The notes beneath the pieces were generated by a model that was given only the letters and a program-made list of their open reading frames with translations, ran no database searches and had not been told where the DNA came from. Both the position numbers and the translations under genes were made by a program. This document shows positions 43,501 to 51,496 of a DNA stretch of 64,000 nucleotides, one piece after another; position 1 is the first letter of the stretch; each line of letters starts with the position of its first letter. Source of the DNA: an uncultured Lachnospiraceae bacterium (GTDB lineage Bacteria; Bacillota; Clostridia; Lachnospirales; Lachnospiraceae); the NCBI GenBank assembly GCA_910586205.1, contig CAJUGD010000006.1, positions 87,589 to 151,588 of the forward strand. Direction: 5' to 3'.

Positions 43501-44871
43501 TTACTGTACGTGCCCCTGCTGCTTCATGACCTCAATCACCTGATCCACATATTCCTCACACAGTTCCTTGCTGGGCGCTTCCACCATGACCCGCACTACA
43601 GGCTCTGTCCCTGACTGACGCAGAAGGATACGGCCGTCGTCTCCCAGCTTTTTAGCCACTTTTTCTACTTCCTCCTGAACCTTAGGGTCATCCTGTGCCT
43701 GCTGTTTGTCGTGAACACGGACGTTCTTTAAGACCTGCGGGAAGATCTCCACCTCAGAGGCCAGCTTGCCTAATGCCTCTTTTTTCTCCAGCATCACTTC
43801 CATTACCTTCAGAGAAGTCAAAATTCCGTCTCCCGTGGTAGCGTGTTTGCTGAAAATAATATGGCCGGACTGCTCACCGCCCAGGCAGTTTCCATATTTC
43901 ACCATGTTTTCATAAACATACTTATCCCCTACAGCCGTCTTTTCATAAGAAATGCCTTCCCGGTCAAATGCTTTGTAAAGACCGAAATTCGACATGATTG
44001 TAGTCACAACCGTATTGTTGAGAAGTCCGCCGTTTTCCTTCATGTATTTTCCGCAGATATACAGAATTTTATCGCCGTCCACTACCTCTCCGTTTTCGTC
44101 TACTGCTATACAGCGATCCGCGTCTCCGTCATAGGCAAATCCCACATCACACCCGTTTTTCTTCACAAATTCCTGCAAAACCTCAATATGGGTGGAGCCG
44201 CACTTGGTATTAATATTCAGGCCATTAGGACTGTTGTTCAGCACATAGGTCTCTGCTCCCAAAGCATCAAATACATTTTTGGCAATGGCAGACGCACTTC
44301 CGTTGGCACAATCCAAGGCAACCTTCCGGTTCTTAAAAGACCGGGTGGCCATGGAAATCAGATAACCGATATACCGGTTTCTTCCTGCCGCATAATCCGT
44401 AGTACGCCCGATCTTATCCTTCATGGCAAATGGAATGTCTCCCAGCTCACCATCCAGATACCGCTCGATCTCCTCGATTACCATCTCCTCCAGCTTCTCG
44501 CCCTTGCCGTTTATCACCTTAATCCCATTGTCATAATAAGGATTATGACTGGCTGAGATCATAATGCCGCAGTCAAACTCCTCGGTTCTTACCACATAGG
44601 ATACACTGGGTGTTGTTGTCACATGAAGCAAATATGCATCTGCACCGGAAGCTGTCAGCCCGGCTACCAGGGAATACTCAAACATATAGCTGCTTCTTCT
44701 GGTATCCTTACCAATGGCTACACGGCATCTTCCCTCCGGGTTTTGCAGGCTGGCCTTACATCTTTGGCCATAATACCAGCCCAGGAAACGTCCCACCTGA
44801 TAAGCATGCTCCACGGTCAGAGTTACATTTGCCTCCCCGCGGAAACCATCTGTTCCAAAATATTTTCCCAT
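43501..44871 (-). CDS. glmM: Phosphoglucosamine mutase
   Basis: A 456-residue alpha-D-phosphohexomutase converting glucosamine 6-phosphate to glucosamine 1-phosphate for UDP-GlcNAc and hence cell-wall synthesis. It begins GKYFGTDGFRGEANVTLT as GlmM proteins do. The phosphoserine is Ser108 in ISASHNP, the metal loop is DGDADR near 247, and the phosphate-binding loop is RQSGTEPVVRVMVE near the C-terminus. It lies 27 bases after rfbD and is probably in the rfbABD transcript. Confidence 0.96.
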   Translation of the reverse strand: MGKYFGTDGFRGEANVTLTVEHAYQVGRFLGWYYGQRCKASLQNPEGRCRVAIGKDTRRSSYMFEYSLVAGLTASGADAYLLHVTTTPSVSYVVRTEEFDCGIMISASHNPYYDNGIKVINGKGEKLEEMVIEEIERYLDGELGDIPFAMKDKIGRTTDYAAGRNRYIGYLISMATRSFKNRKVALDCANGSASAIAKNVFDALGAETYVLNNSPNGLNINTKCGSTHIEVLQEFVKKNGCDVGFAYDGDADRCIAVDENGEVVDGDKILYICGKYMKENGGLLNNTVVTTIMSNFGLYKAFDREGISYEKTAVGDKYVYENMVKYGNCLGGEQSGHIIFSKHATTGDGILTSLKVMEVMLEKKEALGKLASEVEIFPQVLKNVRVHDKQQAQDDPKVQEEVEKVAKKLGDDGRILLRQSGTEPVVRVMVEAPSKELCEEYVDQVIEVMKQQGHVQ

Positions 44872-44898
44872 AATCTTATCGTCTCCCTTTCTGAATCC

Positions 44899-45759
44899 TT
44901 AATTATCCGAATTCTCTATCACATCTAAAAAACGCCTCAGTGCATCCTGCCAGTCCGGCAGGCGCACAAATCCTTTTTCTGTCAGCTTTTCCTTGCTCAT
45001 CCGGCTGTTGGCCGGACGTTTGGCCCTGGCAGCAAAGGCTTCACTGCTGACAGGCGTCACCTGGACCTTAAGCCCTGCCTGACGGAAAATCTCACAGGCA
45101 AACTCATACCAACTGCACTCTCCCTCATTGGTGGCATGATATCGTCCATAATGTTCGGTCTGAACCATATCCACCAAGAGCCGGGCCAAATCATAGGTAT
45201 AAGTGGGAGAGCCGACCTGGTCATCTACCACGCTGACAGCACCTTTTTCCTTTCCCAGCCGCAGCATGGTCTTGATAAAATTCTTGCCTGCCGCGCCGAA
45301 TACCCAGGCAATACGAATAATATAGTACCGATCCAGCAGCTCCTCAATAGCCAGCTCACCTTCATATTTGGTTTGACCATATACATTAAGAGGAGCCCGC
45401 TCATCATCCGGCTCCCAGGGGCGGGTTCCCTGCCCGTCAAACACATAATCCGTGCTGATGTACATCAGCTTTACCCCTGCGTCACGGCATGCCTCTGCCA
45501 CATTGCGGGTTCCCTCCCCATTAATCCTCCTGCACAGCTCTGCCTGATCCTCTGCTGCATCTACTGCAGTATATGCAGCACAGTGAATCACTGCGTCAGC
45601 TCCGGCCCGGCCGATTACACTCCGGCATTTTTCTGGATCTGTAATATCCATTTCCTCCACATCCACGCCGATTCCCTCTAATCCCTGCCGCTCTAATTCA
45701 TTCATCAAATCTCTGCCAAGCTGTCCCTTGGCGCCGGTCACTAAAACTTTCATTCCCAT
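44899..45759 (-). CDS. rfbD: dTDP-4-dehydrorhamnose reductase
   Basis: A 286-residue short-chain dehydrogenase-fold enzyme, the last step of dTDP-L-rhamnose synthesis. The Rossmann motif is VTGAKGQLGRDL, followed by AVIHCAAYTAVDAAE and YISTDYVFDG. The catalytic YGQTKYEGE and a conserved RIAWVFG are also present. AGGAGA lies 10 bases before the first ATG. It begins 14 bases after rfbB. The 3,5-epimerase gene rfbC is not next to it. Confidence 0.95.
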   Translation of the reverse strand: MGMKVLVTGAKGQLGRDLMNELERQGLEGIGVDVEEMDITDPEKCRSVIGRAGADAVIHCAAYTAVDAAEDQAELCRRINGEGTRNVAEACRDAGVKLMYISTDYVFDGQGTRPWEPDDERAPLNVYGQTKYEGELAIEELLDRYYIIRIAWVFGAAGKNFIKTMLRLGKEKGAVSVVDDQVGSPTYTYDLARLLVDMVQTEHYGRYHATNEGECSWYEFACEIFRQAGLKVQVTPVSSEAFAARAKRPANSRMSKEKLTEKGFVRLPDWQDALRRFLDVIENSDN

Positions 45760-45773
45760 GTCCGTCTGATCTC

Positions 45774-46805
45774 CTAATCTGCCTGCAGTCTCTCCCCATA
45801 CATTTTGTCAAAATAGCTGCTGTACTCACCGCTGATAATATGCTCCCACCACTCACGGTTGTCCAGATACCAGCGAATTGTCTGCTCGATTCCTGTATCA
45901 AAATTATATACCGGCTCCCAGCCCAGCTCTCTCTTTAGTTTTGCCGGATCAATGGCATAACGCATATCATGCCCAGGACGATCTGTCACATATTTAATCA
46001 GGCTTACCGGCTTATCCAAAACACGCAGCACAGTCTTCACCACCTGCAGATTGGTTCGCTCATTATGCCCGCCAATATTATAGACACAGCCATTCCTGCC
46101 CTTTTTAAGAATCAGGTCAATAGCCTGACAATGATCATATACATGAAGCCAATCCCGCACATTGGCCCCGTTTCCATAAACCGGAAGCTCCTCGTCTGCA
46201 AGGGCACGGCTGATCATCAAAGGAATCAGTTTCTCAGGGAACTGATACGGCCCATAGTTGTTGGAACACCGGGAAATAGAGACCGGAATGCCGAAGGTCC
46301 TGTGATATGCCATCACAAAAAGATCCGCACTTGCCTTGGAAGATGAATAGGGACTGGAGGTATGAAGCGGGGTTTCCTCAGTAAAGAACAGATCCGGACG
46401 GTCCAGCGGCAAGTCACCATAGACCTCATCAGTAGACACCTGGTGAAAGCGCTGAATGCCAAACTCACGGCAAGCATCCAGCAGCGTGGTAGTTCCCAAA
46501 ACATTTGTCCGCACAAAAATCCCCGGATCACTGATTGAGCGGTCCACATGGCTCTCAGCGGCAAAATTCACAATCACATCCGGCTTCTCCGTTTTAAATA
46601 AATCAAATATAAAATCCCGGTCTGCAATATCACCCTTTACAAACCTATAATTCGGCTTGTCCTCAACCGGCTTTAAGGTCTCCAAATTGCCTGCATAGGT
46701 AAGGGCATCCAGATTTATAATTACATCCTCAGGATACCGTTCTACCATATAATGTACAAAATTTCCGCCGATAAACCCGGCTCCGCCTGTTACAATAATT
46801 TTCAT
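45774..46805 (-). CDS. rfbB: dTDP-glucose 4,6-dehydratase
   Basis: A 343-residue extended short-chain dehydrogenase. NAD site GGAGFIGGNFV at the N-terminus, VNFAAESHVDRSI, VSTDEVYGDLP with the Thr-Asp-Glu catalytic set, and YSSSKASADLFV with the Tyr-xxx-Lys pair. RCSNNYGPYQFPEKLIP also fits RfbB. It forms dTDP-4-keto-6-deoxyglucose from dTDP-glucose. Second gene of the rfbA-rfbB-rfbD-glmM unit. Confidence 0.97.
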   Translation of the reverse strand: MKIIVTGGAGFIGGNFVHYMVERYPEDVIINLDALTYAGNLETLKPVEDKPNYRFVKGDIADRDFIFDLFKTEKPDVIVNFAAESHVDRSISDPGIFVRTNVLGTTTLLDACREFGIQRFHQVSTDEVYGDLPLDRPDLFFTEETPLHTSSPYSSSKASADLFVMAYHRTFGIPVSISRCSNNYGPYQFPEKLIPLMISRALADEELPVYGNGANVRDWLHVYDHCQAIDLILKKGRNGCVYNIGGHNERTNLQVVKTVLRVLDKPVSLIKYVTDRPGHDMRYAIDPAKLKRELGWEPVYNFDTGIEQTIRWYLDNREWWEHIISGEYSSYFDKMYGERLQAD

Positions 46806-46841
46806 AGTCTCTTTCTTCCTTTCTGTCCTTCAATCCTCAAT

Positions 46842-47735
46842 CTACAGATTGTGAAGCTTATCTATATATTTGCCGTCAAGCACATCCTTTAGATACTGTC
46901 CATACTGATTCTTCTTCAATATCTCGTAGGTTTCCAATACCTGCTCTCTGCTGATCCAGCCATTATGCCAGGCGATCTCCTCCAGGCAGGCAATCTTCCG
47001 GTGCTGATGATCCTCAATGGTTTTGACGAAATTGGTTGCCTCCACCAAAGACTCATGAGTTCCTGTGTCAAGCCAGGTAAATCCCTGTCCCAGCAAAATC
47101 ACATCCAAATCACCCTTTTCCAGATAAATCCGGTTTAAATCTGTAATCTCCAATTCTCCGCGGGCAGAAGGCTTTAAATTTTTCGCATACTCCACCACCC
47201 GGTTATCATAAAAATACAATCCTGTCACGCAATAATTAGACTTCGGCTTATCTGGCTTTTCCTCAATGGAGATGGCCTTGCCTTCCTCATCAAATTCTAC
47301 AATTCCAAACCGTTCCGGGTCATCCACATAATATCCGAATACGGTGGCGCCGCTCTCCTTGCCTGCTGCCGCCCGAAGGCGCTTCTTCAGCCCCTGTCCG
47401 TGGAATATATTATCTCCCAGAATCATTGCCACAGAATCCTCTCCTATAAAATCAGCGCCAATGATGAATGCCTGGGCCAGACCGTCCGGGCTGGGCTGCA
47501 CCGCATACTGCAGTCTCGCCCCAAACTGATGACCATCGCTTAAAAGGGCTTCAAATCTGGGCGTATCTTCCGGCGTGGATATAATCAGAATATCTTGAAT
47601 GCCGGCATTCATCAGCACAGACAAGGGATAATAAATCATGGGCTTGTCATAGATCGGCAATAGCTGCTTAGAAGTAACCTTTGTCAAAGGATAGAGGCGT
47701 GTACCGGACCCGCCGGCTAGAATGATACCTTTCAT
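46842..47735 (-). CDS. rfbA: Glucose-1-phosphate thymidylyltransferase
   Basis: A 297-residue nucleotidyltransferase making dTDP-glucose from glucose 1-phosphate and dTTP. The signature is [36 protein letters not shown], followed by [11 protein letters not shown] and [18 protein letters not shown] substrate residues. The C-terminal [19 protein letters not shown] is as in RfbA. First gene of the rhamnose-precursor operon, with a promoter just upstream. Ribosome site AAGGAGAATACAG. Confidence 0.97.
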   Translation of the reverse strand: MKGIILAGGSGTRLYPLTKVTSKQLLPIYDKPMIYYPLSVLMNAGIQDILIISTPEDTPRFEALLSDGHQFGARLQYAVQPSPDGLAQAFIIGADFIGEDSVAMILGDNIFHGQGLKKRLRAAAGKESGATVFGYYVDDPERFGIVEFDEEGKAISIEEKPDKPKSNYCVTGLYFYDNRVVEYAKNLKPSARGELEITDLNRIYLEKGDLDVILLGQGFTWLDTGTHESLVEATNFVKTIEDHQHRKIACLEEIAWHNGWISREQVLETYEILKKNQYGQYLKDVLDGKYIDKLHNL

Positions 47736-47772
47736 CTGTATTCTCCTTAAATATTCATAAACCCTGTACTAT

Positions 47773-47801
47773 ATTTTACCTGCATGTACTATATCATACA
47801 A
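47773..47801 (-). promoter_or_regulatory. Promoter of rfbA-rfbB-rfbD-glmM
   Basis: Minus strand TTGTAT (47796-47801), 17 bases, TAAAAT (47773-47778), 38 bases before rfbA. The same two hexamers serve the gene at 50034-51263. Confidence 0.7.
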
Positions 47802-47848
47802 CAAGCTATAATTCAATCCGGCAAATTGTGTCCCTGACACACATTTCT

Positions 47849-47920
47849 GTTACTGTTCACAGAGCCTATCTTAAAATCGCCTGCGGCGATGGGCATATGG
47901 AAAGCCAGATTATGATGCAA
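47849..47920. repeat. Possible decayed MITE-like copy next to tRNA-Phe
   Basis: GTTACTGTTCAC (47849-47860) equals the left end of the 39874 element. It is followed by a small hairpin ATCGCC/GGCGAT and a TGGAAA segment in the same order as in that element. The far end (ATGATGCAAC) is degenerate and no flanking direct repeat is seen. Confidence 0.4.
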
Positions 47921-47930
47921 CGTAAAAAAA

Positions 47931-48004
<74 letters not shown>

Positions 48005-48021
48005 TATCTGCTATCTTCCAC

Positions 48022-48050
48022 ATCTTACTTCATAAGCTAACGTTTGTCAA
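48022..48050 (-). promoter_or_regulatory. Promoter of tRNA-Phe
   Basis: Minus strand TTGACA (48045-48050), 17 bases, TAAGAT (48022-48027), about 18 bases upstream of the mature 5' end. Confidence 0.78.
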
Positions 48051-48080
48051 TACTAAATCATATTTTCTTAATTGAAAGAA

Positions 48081-48124
48081 AAAAATCCGGAAATACATCC
48101 ATAATGGATTTTTGCCGGATTTTT
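48081..48124 (-). terminator. Terminator-like hairpin upstream of the tRNA promoter
   Basis: AAAAATCCGG (48081-48090) and CCGGATTTTT (48115-48124) form a 10-bp stem around an inner ATCC/GGAT hairpin. The minus strand continues with seven T residues. No minus-strand gene ends right before it; it may stop antisense read-through from the 48712 gene. Confidence 0.6.
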
Positions 48125-48274
48125 ACAAACAAAATCAATATTTTATTGTATTTTTTCAAAAAATTTAATAATTTTATCAAAATCTGTCATATTTTCCATT
48201 TTTCCGCATTATATATTTATATAAAGTACAAATTTCTGCTTTGGCCAAGCCAATACGAAAATGGAGGTATTTTT

Positions 48275-48706
48275 ATGAAAGATTTAACGGTTTACTACTG
48301 CCCTGAATGTGGACGATATACCTTTTCTCAGCCATCTGAGAACATGGTTTGCCCAATATGCAACCTTTCTATGGTACTGCTGACCCGTTATTCGGATTTT
48401 TTCGCCCTGACGAAAGAAGAACGGGACAGGCTCCTGCTACAGAATATGATTGCCGGAAATCCCTCGATCTCCAGCCGCTTTCTTGATTATATGCGAACCT
48501 GTTCTGCCAGCAAGGCCGATGCCCCGCAGGACCCATATCTCCACAAATTAGAATCAGAAAATAAAGAGCTAAACAACACAATTCAATGGATGCACAAAAC
48601 AATCTGGGAACTTCTTCAAAAAAACAAAGCTTTAGAGTTTGAACTAGAAAATCACCTACTATCTCATCATTCCCAAGATCATTTTGAATCTGACCGAATC
48701 ATCTGA
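48275..48706 (+). CDS. Small zinc-ribbon protein with coiled-coil tail
   Basis: 143 residues from the ATG at 48275 (GGAGG ribosome site; the frame upstream is AT-rich noncoding). The N-terminus has two CxxC pairs (YYCPECGRYT and MVCPICNLSM), giving a rubredoxin-like zinc ribbon. A middle segment (LTKEERDRLLLQNM) precedes a C-terminal coiled coil (ESENKELNNTIQWMHKTIWELLQ). Family not recognised. It ends five bases from the convergent coiled-coil gene at 48712. A DNA- or RNA-binding or adaptor role would fit, but none is shown. Confidence 0.72.
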   Translation: MKDLTVYYCPECGRYTFSQPSENMVCPICNLSMVLLTRYSDFFALTKEERDRLLLQNMIAGNPSISSRFLDYMRTCSASKADAPQDPYLHKLESENKELNNTIQWMHKTIWELLQKNKALEFELENHLLSHHSQDHFESDRII

Positions 48707-48711
48707 CCATG

Positions 48712-48945
48712 TCAGTGTTTCGGTCCTTCTGCTATTATATATCTTTTTATCAAACGGTTCAGCGTGACCTTCATCTGAGTCACAGTTCCAAGCAGCGCTT
48801 CATTCTCTTTTTGCAATCTTTGGTTTTCTTCCTTCAGCATAATATTTTCTTCTGCTATTCTGTTTTCTTCTGACCTCTGTCCTGTCAATTTCAGACCTTG
48901 TTCCATTCCTGAACTCTTTGTTTCTTCTGCCATTAAATTCATCAT
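48712..48945 (-). CDS. Small coiled-coil protein, function unknown
   Basis: About 77 residues. Of the early ATG codons, the one at 48945 (or 48942) has AAGGAG at proper spacing, while the ATG at 48951 is too close. Residues about 25-65 form a heptad-rich coiled coil (ENIMLKEENQRLQKENEALLGTVTQMKVTLNRLI). No other domain is visible. It is convergent with the zinc-ribbon coiled-coil gene. The 365-base stretch from here to 49316 is AT-rich and holds only the promoter at 49256. Confidence 0.6.
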   Translation of the reverse strand: MMNLMAEETKSSGMEQGLKLTGQRSEENRIAEENIMLKEENQRLQKENEALLGTVTQMKVTLNRLIKRYIIAEGPKH

Positions 48946-49255
48946 TCCCATCTCCTTTTCGTTATTTTCCCGCAGCTGTCCAGTACCTTAACAGCCACAT
49001 TCTCTGTACTTCTATATCAACTATAAAGCCTTTTTCCTTTTTTGAAAAGCAGAAGAAATCGCGCAAACCGACAAAATTCGACTTTTTTCACAAACGATAT
49101 ATTGCCCTACAACATCTGTCTGTTTTCACACTTTCCCGTCACTACTGCTTGTAATTGCGCTTCTCCCTGCTGCTTTGTCCGGTAAAAAAATTTTTTATAG
49201 TTATTAACTTTTTTCTTACGATTCACGCAAATTCCTTACAATGCCGCCTAACCTA

Positions 49256-49284
49256 TTGCCATCCTTTTCCACCCTTGGTATAAT
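49256..49284 (+). promoter_or_regulatory. Promoter of the cell-wall-binding protein gene
   Basis: TTGCCA (49256-49261), 17 bases, TATAAT (49279-49284), about 31 bases before the ATG. Confidence 0.8.
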
Positions 49285-49315
49285 CTAATCAAATAGAAAG
49301 CTGAGGTGAGTTGTT

Positions 49316-49639
49316 ATGAAGTGCAAGACAAATCTGACCTTGATTTTAACTATTTCCTGCCTTTTTCTGTCTGCTTTCCCCTCTTTTGCAGGCGAGTGGC
49401 TGCAGACTGAAGATGATCAGTGGCAATACATCCAGGATGACGGAAAGCCTGCTGTCGGATGGCTGGAGCTGGACGGCAAGCGTTATTACCTCGATGAGAA
49501 TGGCTACCGCAAATCAGAATACTGGCAAAAGGATAAAGGAGCCTGGTACTATCTGGATGAGGACGGCGTACTGGTCACCGACGATTGGGTTGATAATTAT
49601 TATGTCGGCGAGGATGGAAAGCTGGAAAGAAAGCGTTAG
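49316..49639 (+). CDS. Secreted protein with choline-binding-type cell-wall repeats
   Basis: 107 residues. The signal peptide is about residues 1-25 (TLILTISCLFLSAFPSFA, cleavage before GEW). The mature part is almost only CW_binding_1-like repeats (WQYIQDDGKPAVGWLELDGKRYYLDENGY; GAWYYLDEDGVLVTDDWV). There is no catalytic domain, so it is a minimal wall-binding module. It has its own promoter and terminator, followed by a LytTR regulator. Ribosome site GAGGTGAG. Confidence 0.88.
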   Translation: MKCKTNLTLILTISCLFLSAFPSFAGEWLQTEDDQWQYIQDDGKPAVGWLELDGKRYYLDENGYRKSEYWQKDKGAWYYLDEDGVLVTDDWVDNYYVGEDGKLERKR

Positions 49640-49642
49640 AAA

Positions 49643-49678
49643 AAAAGAGACCGATCCCCTTATGGACTGGTCTCTTTT
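49643..49678 (+). terminator. Terminator of the cell-wall-binding protein gene
   Basis: AAAAGAGACC (49643-49652) and GGTCTCTTTT (49669-49678) form a 10-bp stem; the loop has a small inner TCC/GGA stem. The U tract is built into the stem's 3' arm. Confidence 0.88.
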
Positions 49679-49714
49679 GTCGTATCTGTCAGGCCCTCTC
49701 AGGGAGGTTTATCT

Positions 49715-50077
49715 ATGAATGCAGCACAGCCATTAACTTTTACTGACTGCAGTAAAATCTGTTATTGCATTTTTCCTCACGACATTATATATGTAGAAGC
49801 TGACAACATTTACTCCCGAATCATCCAGATAGACCACTTCATCCGTGTTCCTTATCCGCTTCATCTGATACAGGATCTGCTTCCCGATTATTTTTTAAGA
49901 ATCCACCGCAGCTTTCTGGTCAATCAAAATTCCATAACCGCTTTGTATCCCAGAACGATTTTGCTATCCAATGGTCTCCGCCTGCCTGTGCCTGAAAGAA
50001 AATACAAATGGCTAAAAAGCTATTTGGAAACAGTTATCCCCGGACTCTCCACTGAATATCCTCCGCCATACAGTTAA
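49715..50077 (+). CDS. Stand-alone LytTR DNA-binding domain protein
   Basis: 120 residues, essentially one LytTR domain (HDIIYVEADNIYSRIIQ; RVPYPLHLIQDLLPDYFLRIHRSFLVNQNSITAL; LSNGLRLPVPERKYKWLKSYL). There is no receiver domain, so it is either constitutively active or regulated by a partner. Such proteins bind paired direct repeats upstream of targets. Its last 44 bases overlap the 3' end of the convergent 409-residue gene. Ribosome site GGGAGG at 49701-49706; a promoter is not obvious. Confidence 0.88.
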   Translation: MNAAQPLTFTDCSKICYCIFPHDIIYVEADNIYSRIIQIDHFIRVPYPLHLIQDLLPDYFLRIHRSFLVNQNSITALYPRTILLSNGLRLPVPERKYKWLKSYLETVIPGLSTEYPPPYS

Positions 50078-51263
50078 GCTGTTCCGTCTTTTTACCCGGA
50101 CCGCATCTTTTTACCCTGGCTGCCATCATCTCCATAATCTGTGCATACTCTCTTTCTCCGGCAAAAGCCACCCTGCCAAGCGCAGATACCAGAGCCGTCT
50201 GCAGCCCATTCCATTTTCTGTCACGAAAATCATCCCTTATCAGCAAATCTGTCAAGCGTCCCAGCTCCTCCAATAATTCCACACTTTCTATTTCACCAAT
50301 CGCCAAAATCGGATCCATTGGTTCAACGGTCCTGGACATACGCTTCATTCTCTCCAGATAACTGCAAATCCGCCTCACTCCATCCTTGTCCTGCATTTTT
50401 ACCAGACACACATCCTGCTGCATCTCCTGTCCGGTATAATACCTTGCATAATTTTTGATTTGCTCCTTCAACCGCTTATCCCGGGTATCCACAAACTGCT
50501 CTGCTGTCCAATAAAACAGCTTTCCATGCAGTCCGGAAAGAAGCTCCGTACAAACTGTCCCCACATCCATAAACCTGCATGCATACTCAGCCGCCACCTG
50601 ACGCACCCATGCTTTCCACTGTCCATTCTTAGCCACATTGACCATCAATTCCTCTAATCCCTGAATCTCATGATCAATACAATATCGAATATGCCACCAC
50701 ATTTCATCATTTTCCAGCTTCTCATACATCAGGTTATTCAAAATCCGCACCTCTGCCATCTCCTGCTTTCTTAGAATTCTGGAAATCAGTGCACTTTCCA
50801 CCTTTGGGGTAATTTCCTCCGTTACCTGGCGGATTACCCTTATCGCCATCTCATAAAAATCATAGACAACCCTTTTCTCCTGCTCTGTAAATTCCGCCCT
50901 CCCTTCCTCAGCAAATTTAATGCCATAGCAGAAAGCCCGGTCTGTCAGGTTTTTAATAAATACTTTATCATTCGGCTTTCCGTCTTCTTTTCTCTGAGCA
51001 TAATCATATAAATCTTCTATGGACATCTGGTATTGCAGATATCTTTGATACCAGGCAGTATTTATGATTCCCTTTGCCTCCGGTTCCTGCCATTTTTCAA
51101 AGTTCTCCCATTCCTGCGCCATATATTTCTTTAAAGCCTTAGGAAGTTTATCAAACATCCGTGTATCACCCGGAATAAAAACCCGGCACACAGGATTTCT
51201 CCTGTTATTGCGAAAAGAATCCAAAATACCGGACAACAAAATCCCCCATGCCACATCCACCAT
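50034..51263 (-). CDS. Unrecognised 409-residue cytoplasmic protein
   Basis: I do not recognise this family. The protein is soluble, rich in Glu, Arg, Trp and Met, and probably all-helical. No signal peptide, membrane segment or nucleotide motif is visible. Notable stretches are KYMAQEWENFEKWQEPEAKGIINTAWYQRYLQYQMSIEDLYDYAQ, ALISRILRKQEMAEVRILNNLMYEKLENDEMWWHIRYCID and ICSYLERMKRMSRTVEPMDPI. It has its own promoter at 51293. Its 3' end overlaps the convergent LytTR gene by 44 bases, so the two may influence each other by antisense transcription. The start ATG follows AAGGTGAG. Confidence 0.75.
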   Translation of the reverse strand: MVDVAWGILLSGILDSFRNNRRNPVCRVFIPGDTRMFDKLPKALKKYMAQEWENFEKWQEPEAKGIINTAWYQRYLQYQMSIEDLYDYAQRKEDGKPNDKVFIKNLTDRAFCYGIKFAEEGRAEFTEQEKRVVYDFYEMAIRVIRQVTEEITPKVESALISRILRKQEMAEVRILNNLMYEKLENDEMWWHIRYCIDHEIQGLEELMVNVAKNGQWKAWVRQVAAEYACRFMDVGTVCTELLSGLHGKLFYWTAEQFVDTRDKRLKEQIKNYARYYTGQEMQQDVCLVKMQDKDGVRRICSYLERMKRMSRTVEPMDPILAIGEIESVELLEELGRLTDLLIRDDFRDRKWNGLQTALVSALGRVAFAGEREYAQIMEMMAARVKRCGPGKKTEQLNCMAEDIQWRVRG

Positions 51264-51292
51264 AACCTACTCTCACCTTTTCCTTTTTCTGT

Positions 51293-51321
51293 ATTTTACC
51301 TCAGCCGTATCAGAAATACAA
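51293..51321 (-). promoter_or_regulatory. Promoter of the 409-residue gene
   Basis: Minus strand TTGTAT (51316-51321), 17 bases, TAAAAT (51293-51298), the same hexamers as the rfbA promoter. Confidence 0.7.
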
Positions 51322-51390
51322 TCCGGGAATTTCTATTAAATTTTAAGAATTTATCAAAAAAATCACCAGAATCTGGTCAGGTTTCTCATC

Positions 51391-51419
51391 TTGTTTTCTC
51401 TTATTTCCTGTGCTATAAT
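51391..51419 (+). promoter_or_regulatory. Promoter of the Wzz-type gene
   Basis: TTGTTT (51391-51396), 17 bases, TATAAT (51414-51419), divergent from the promoter at 51293. Confidence 0.75.
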
Positions 51420-51496
51420 TGGAACACTTGGCGTTTTCGCCGTTAATCTTTCAAACCTTTGACAATACACCATATCAAACTACAGGGAGAACTTAT

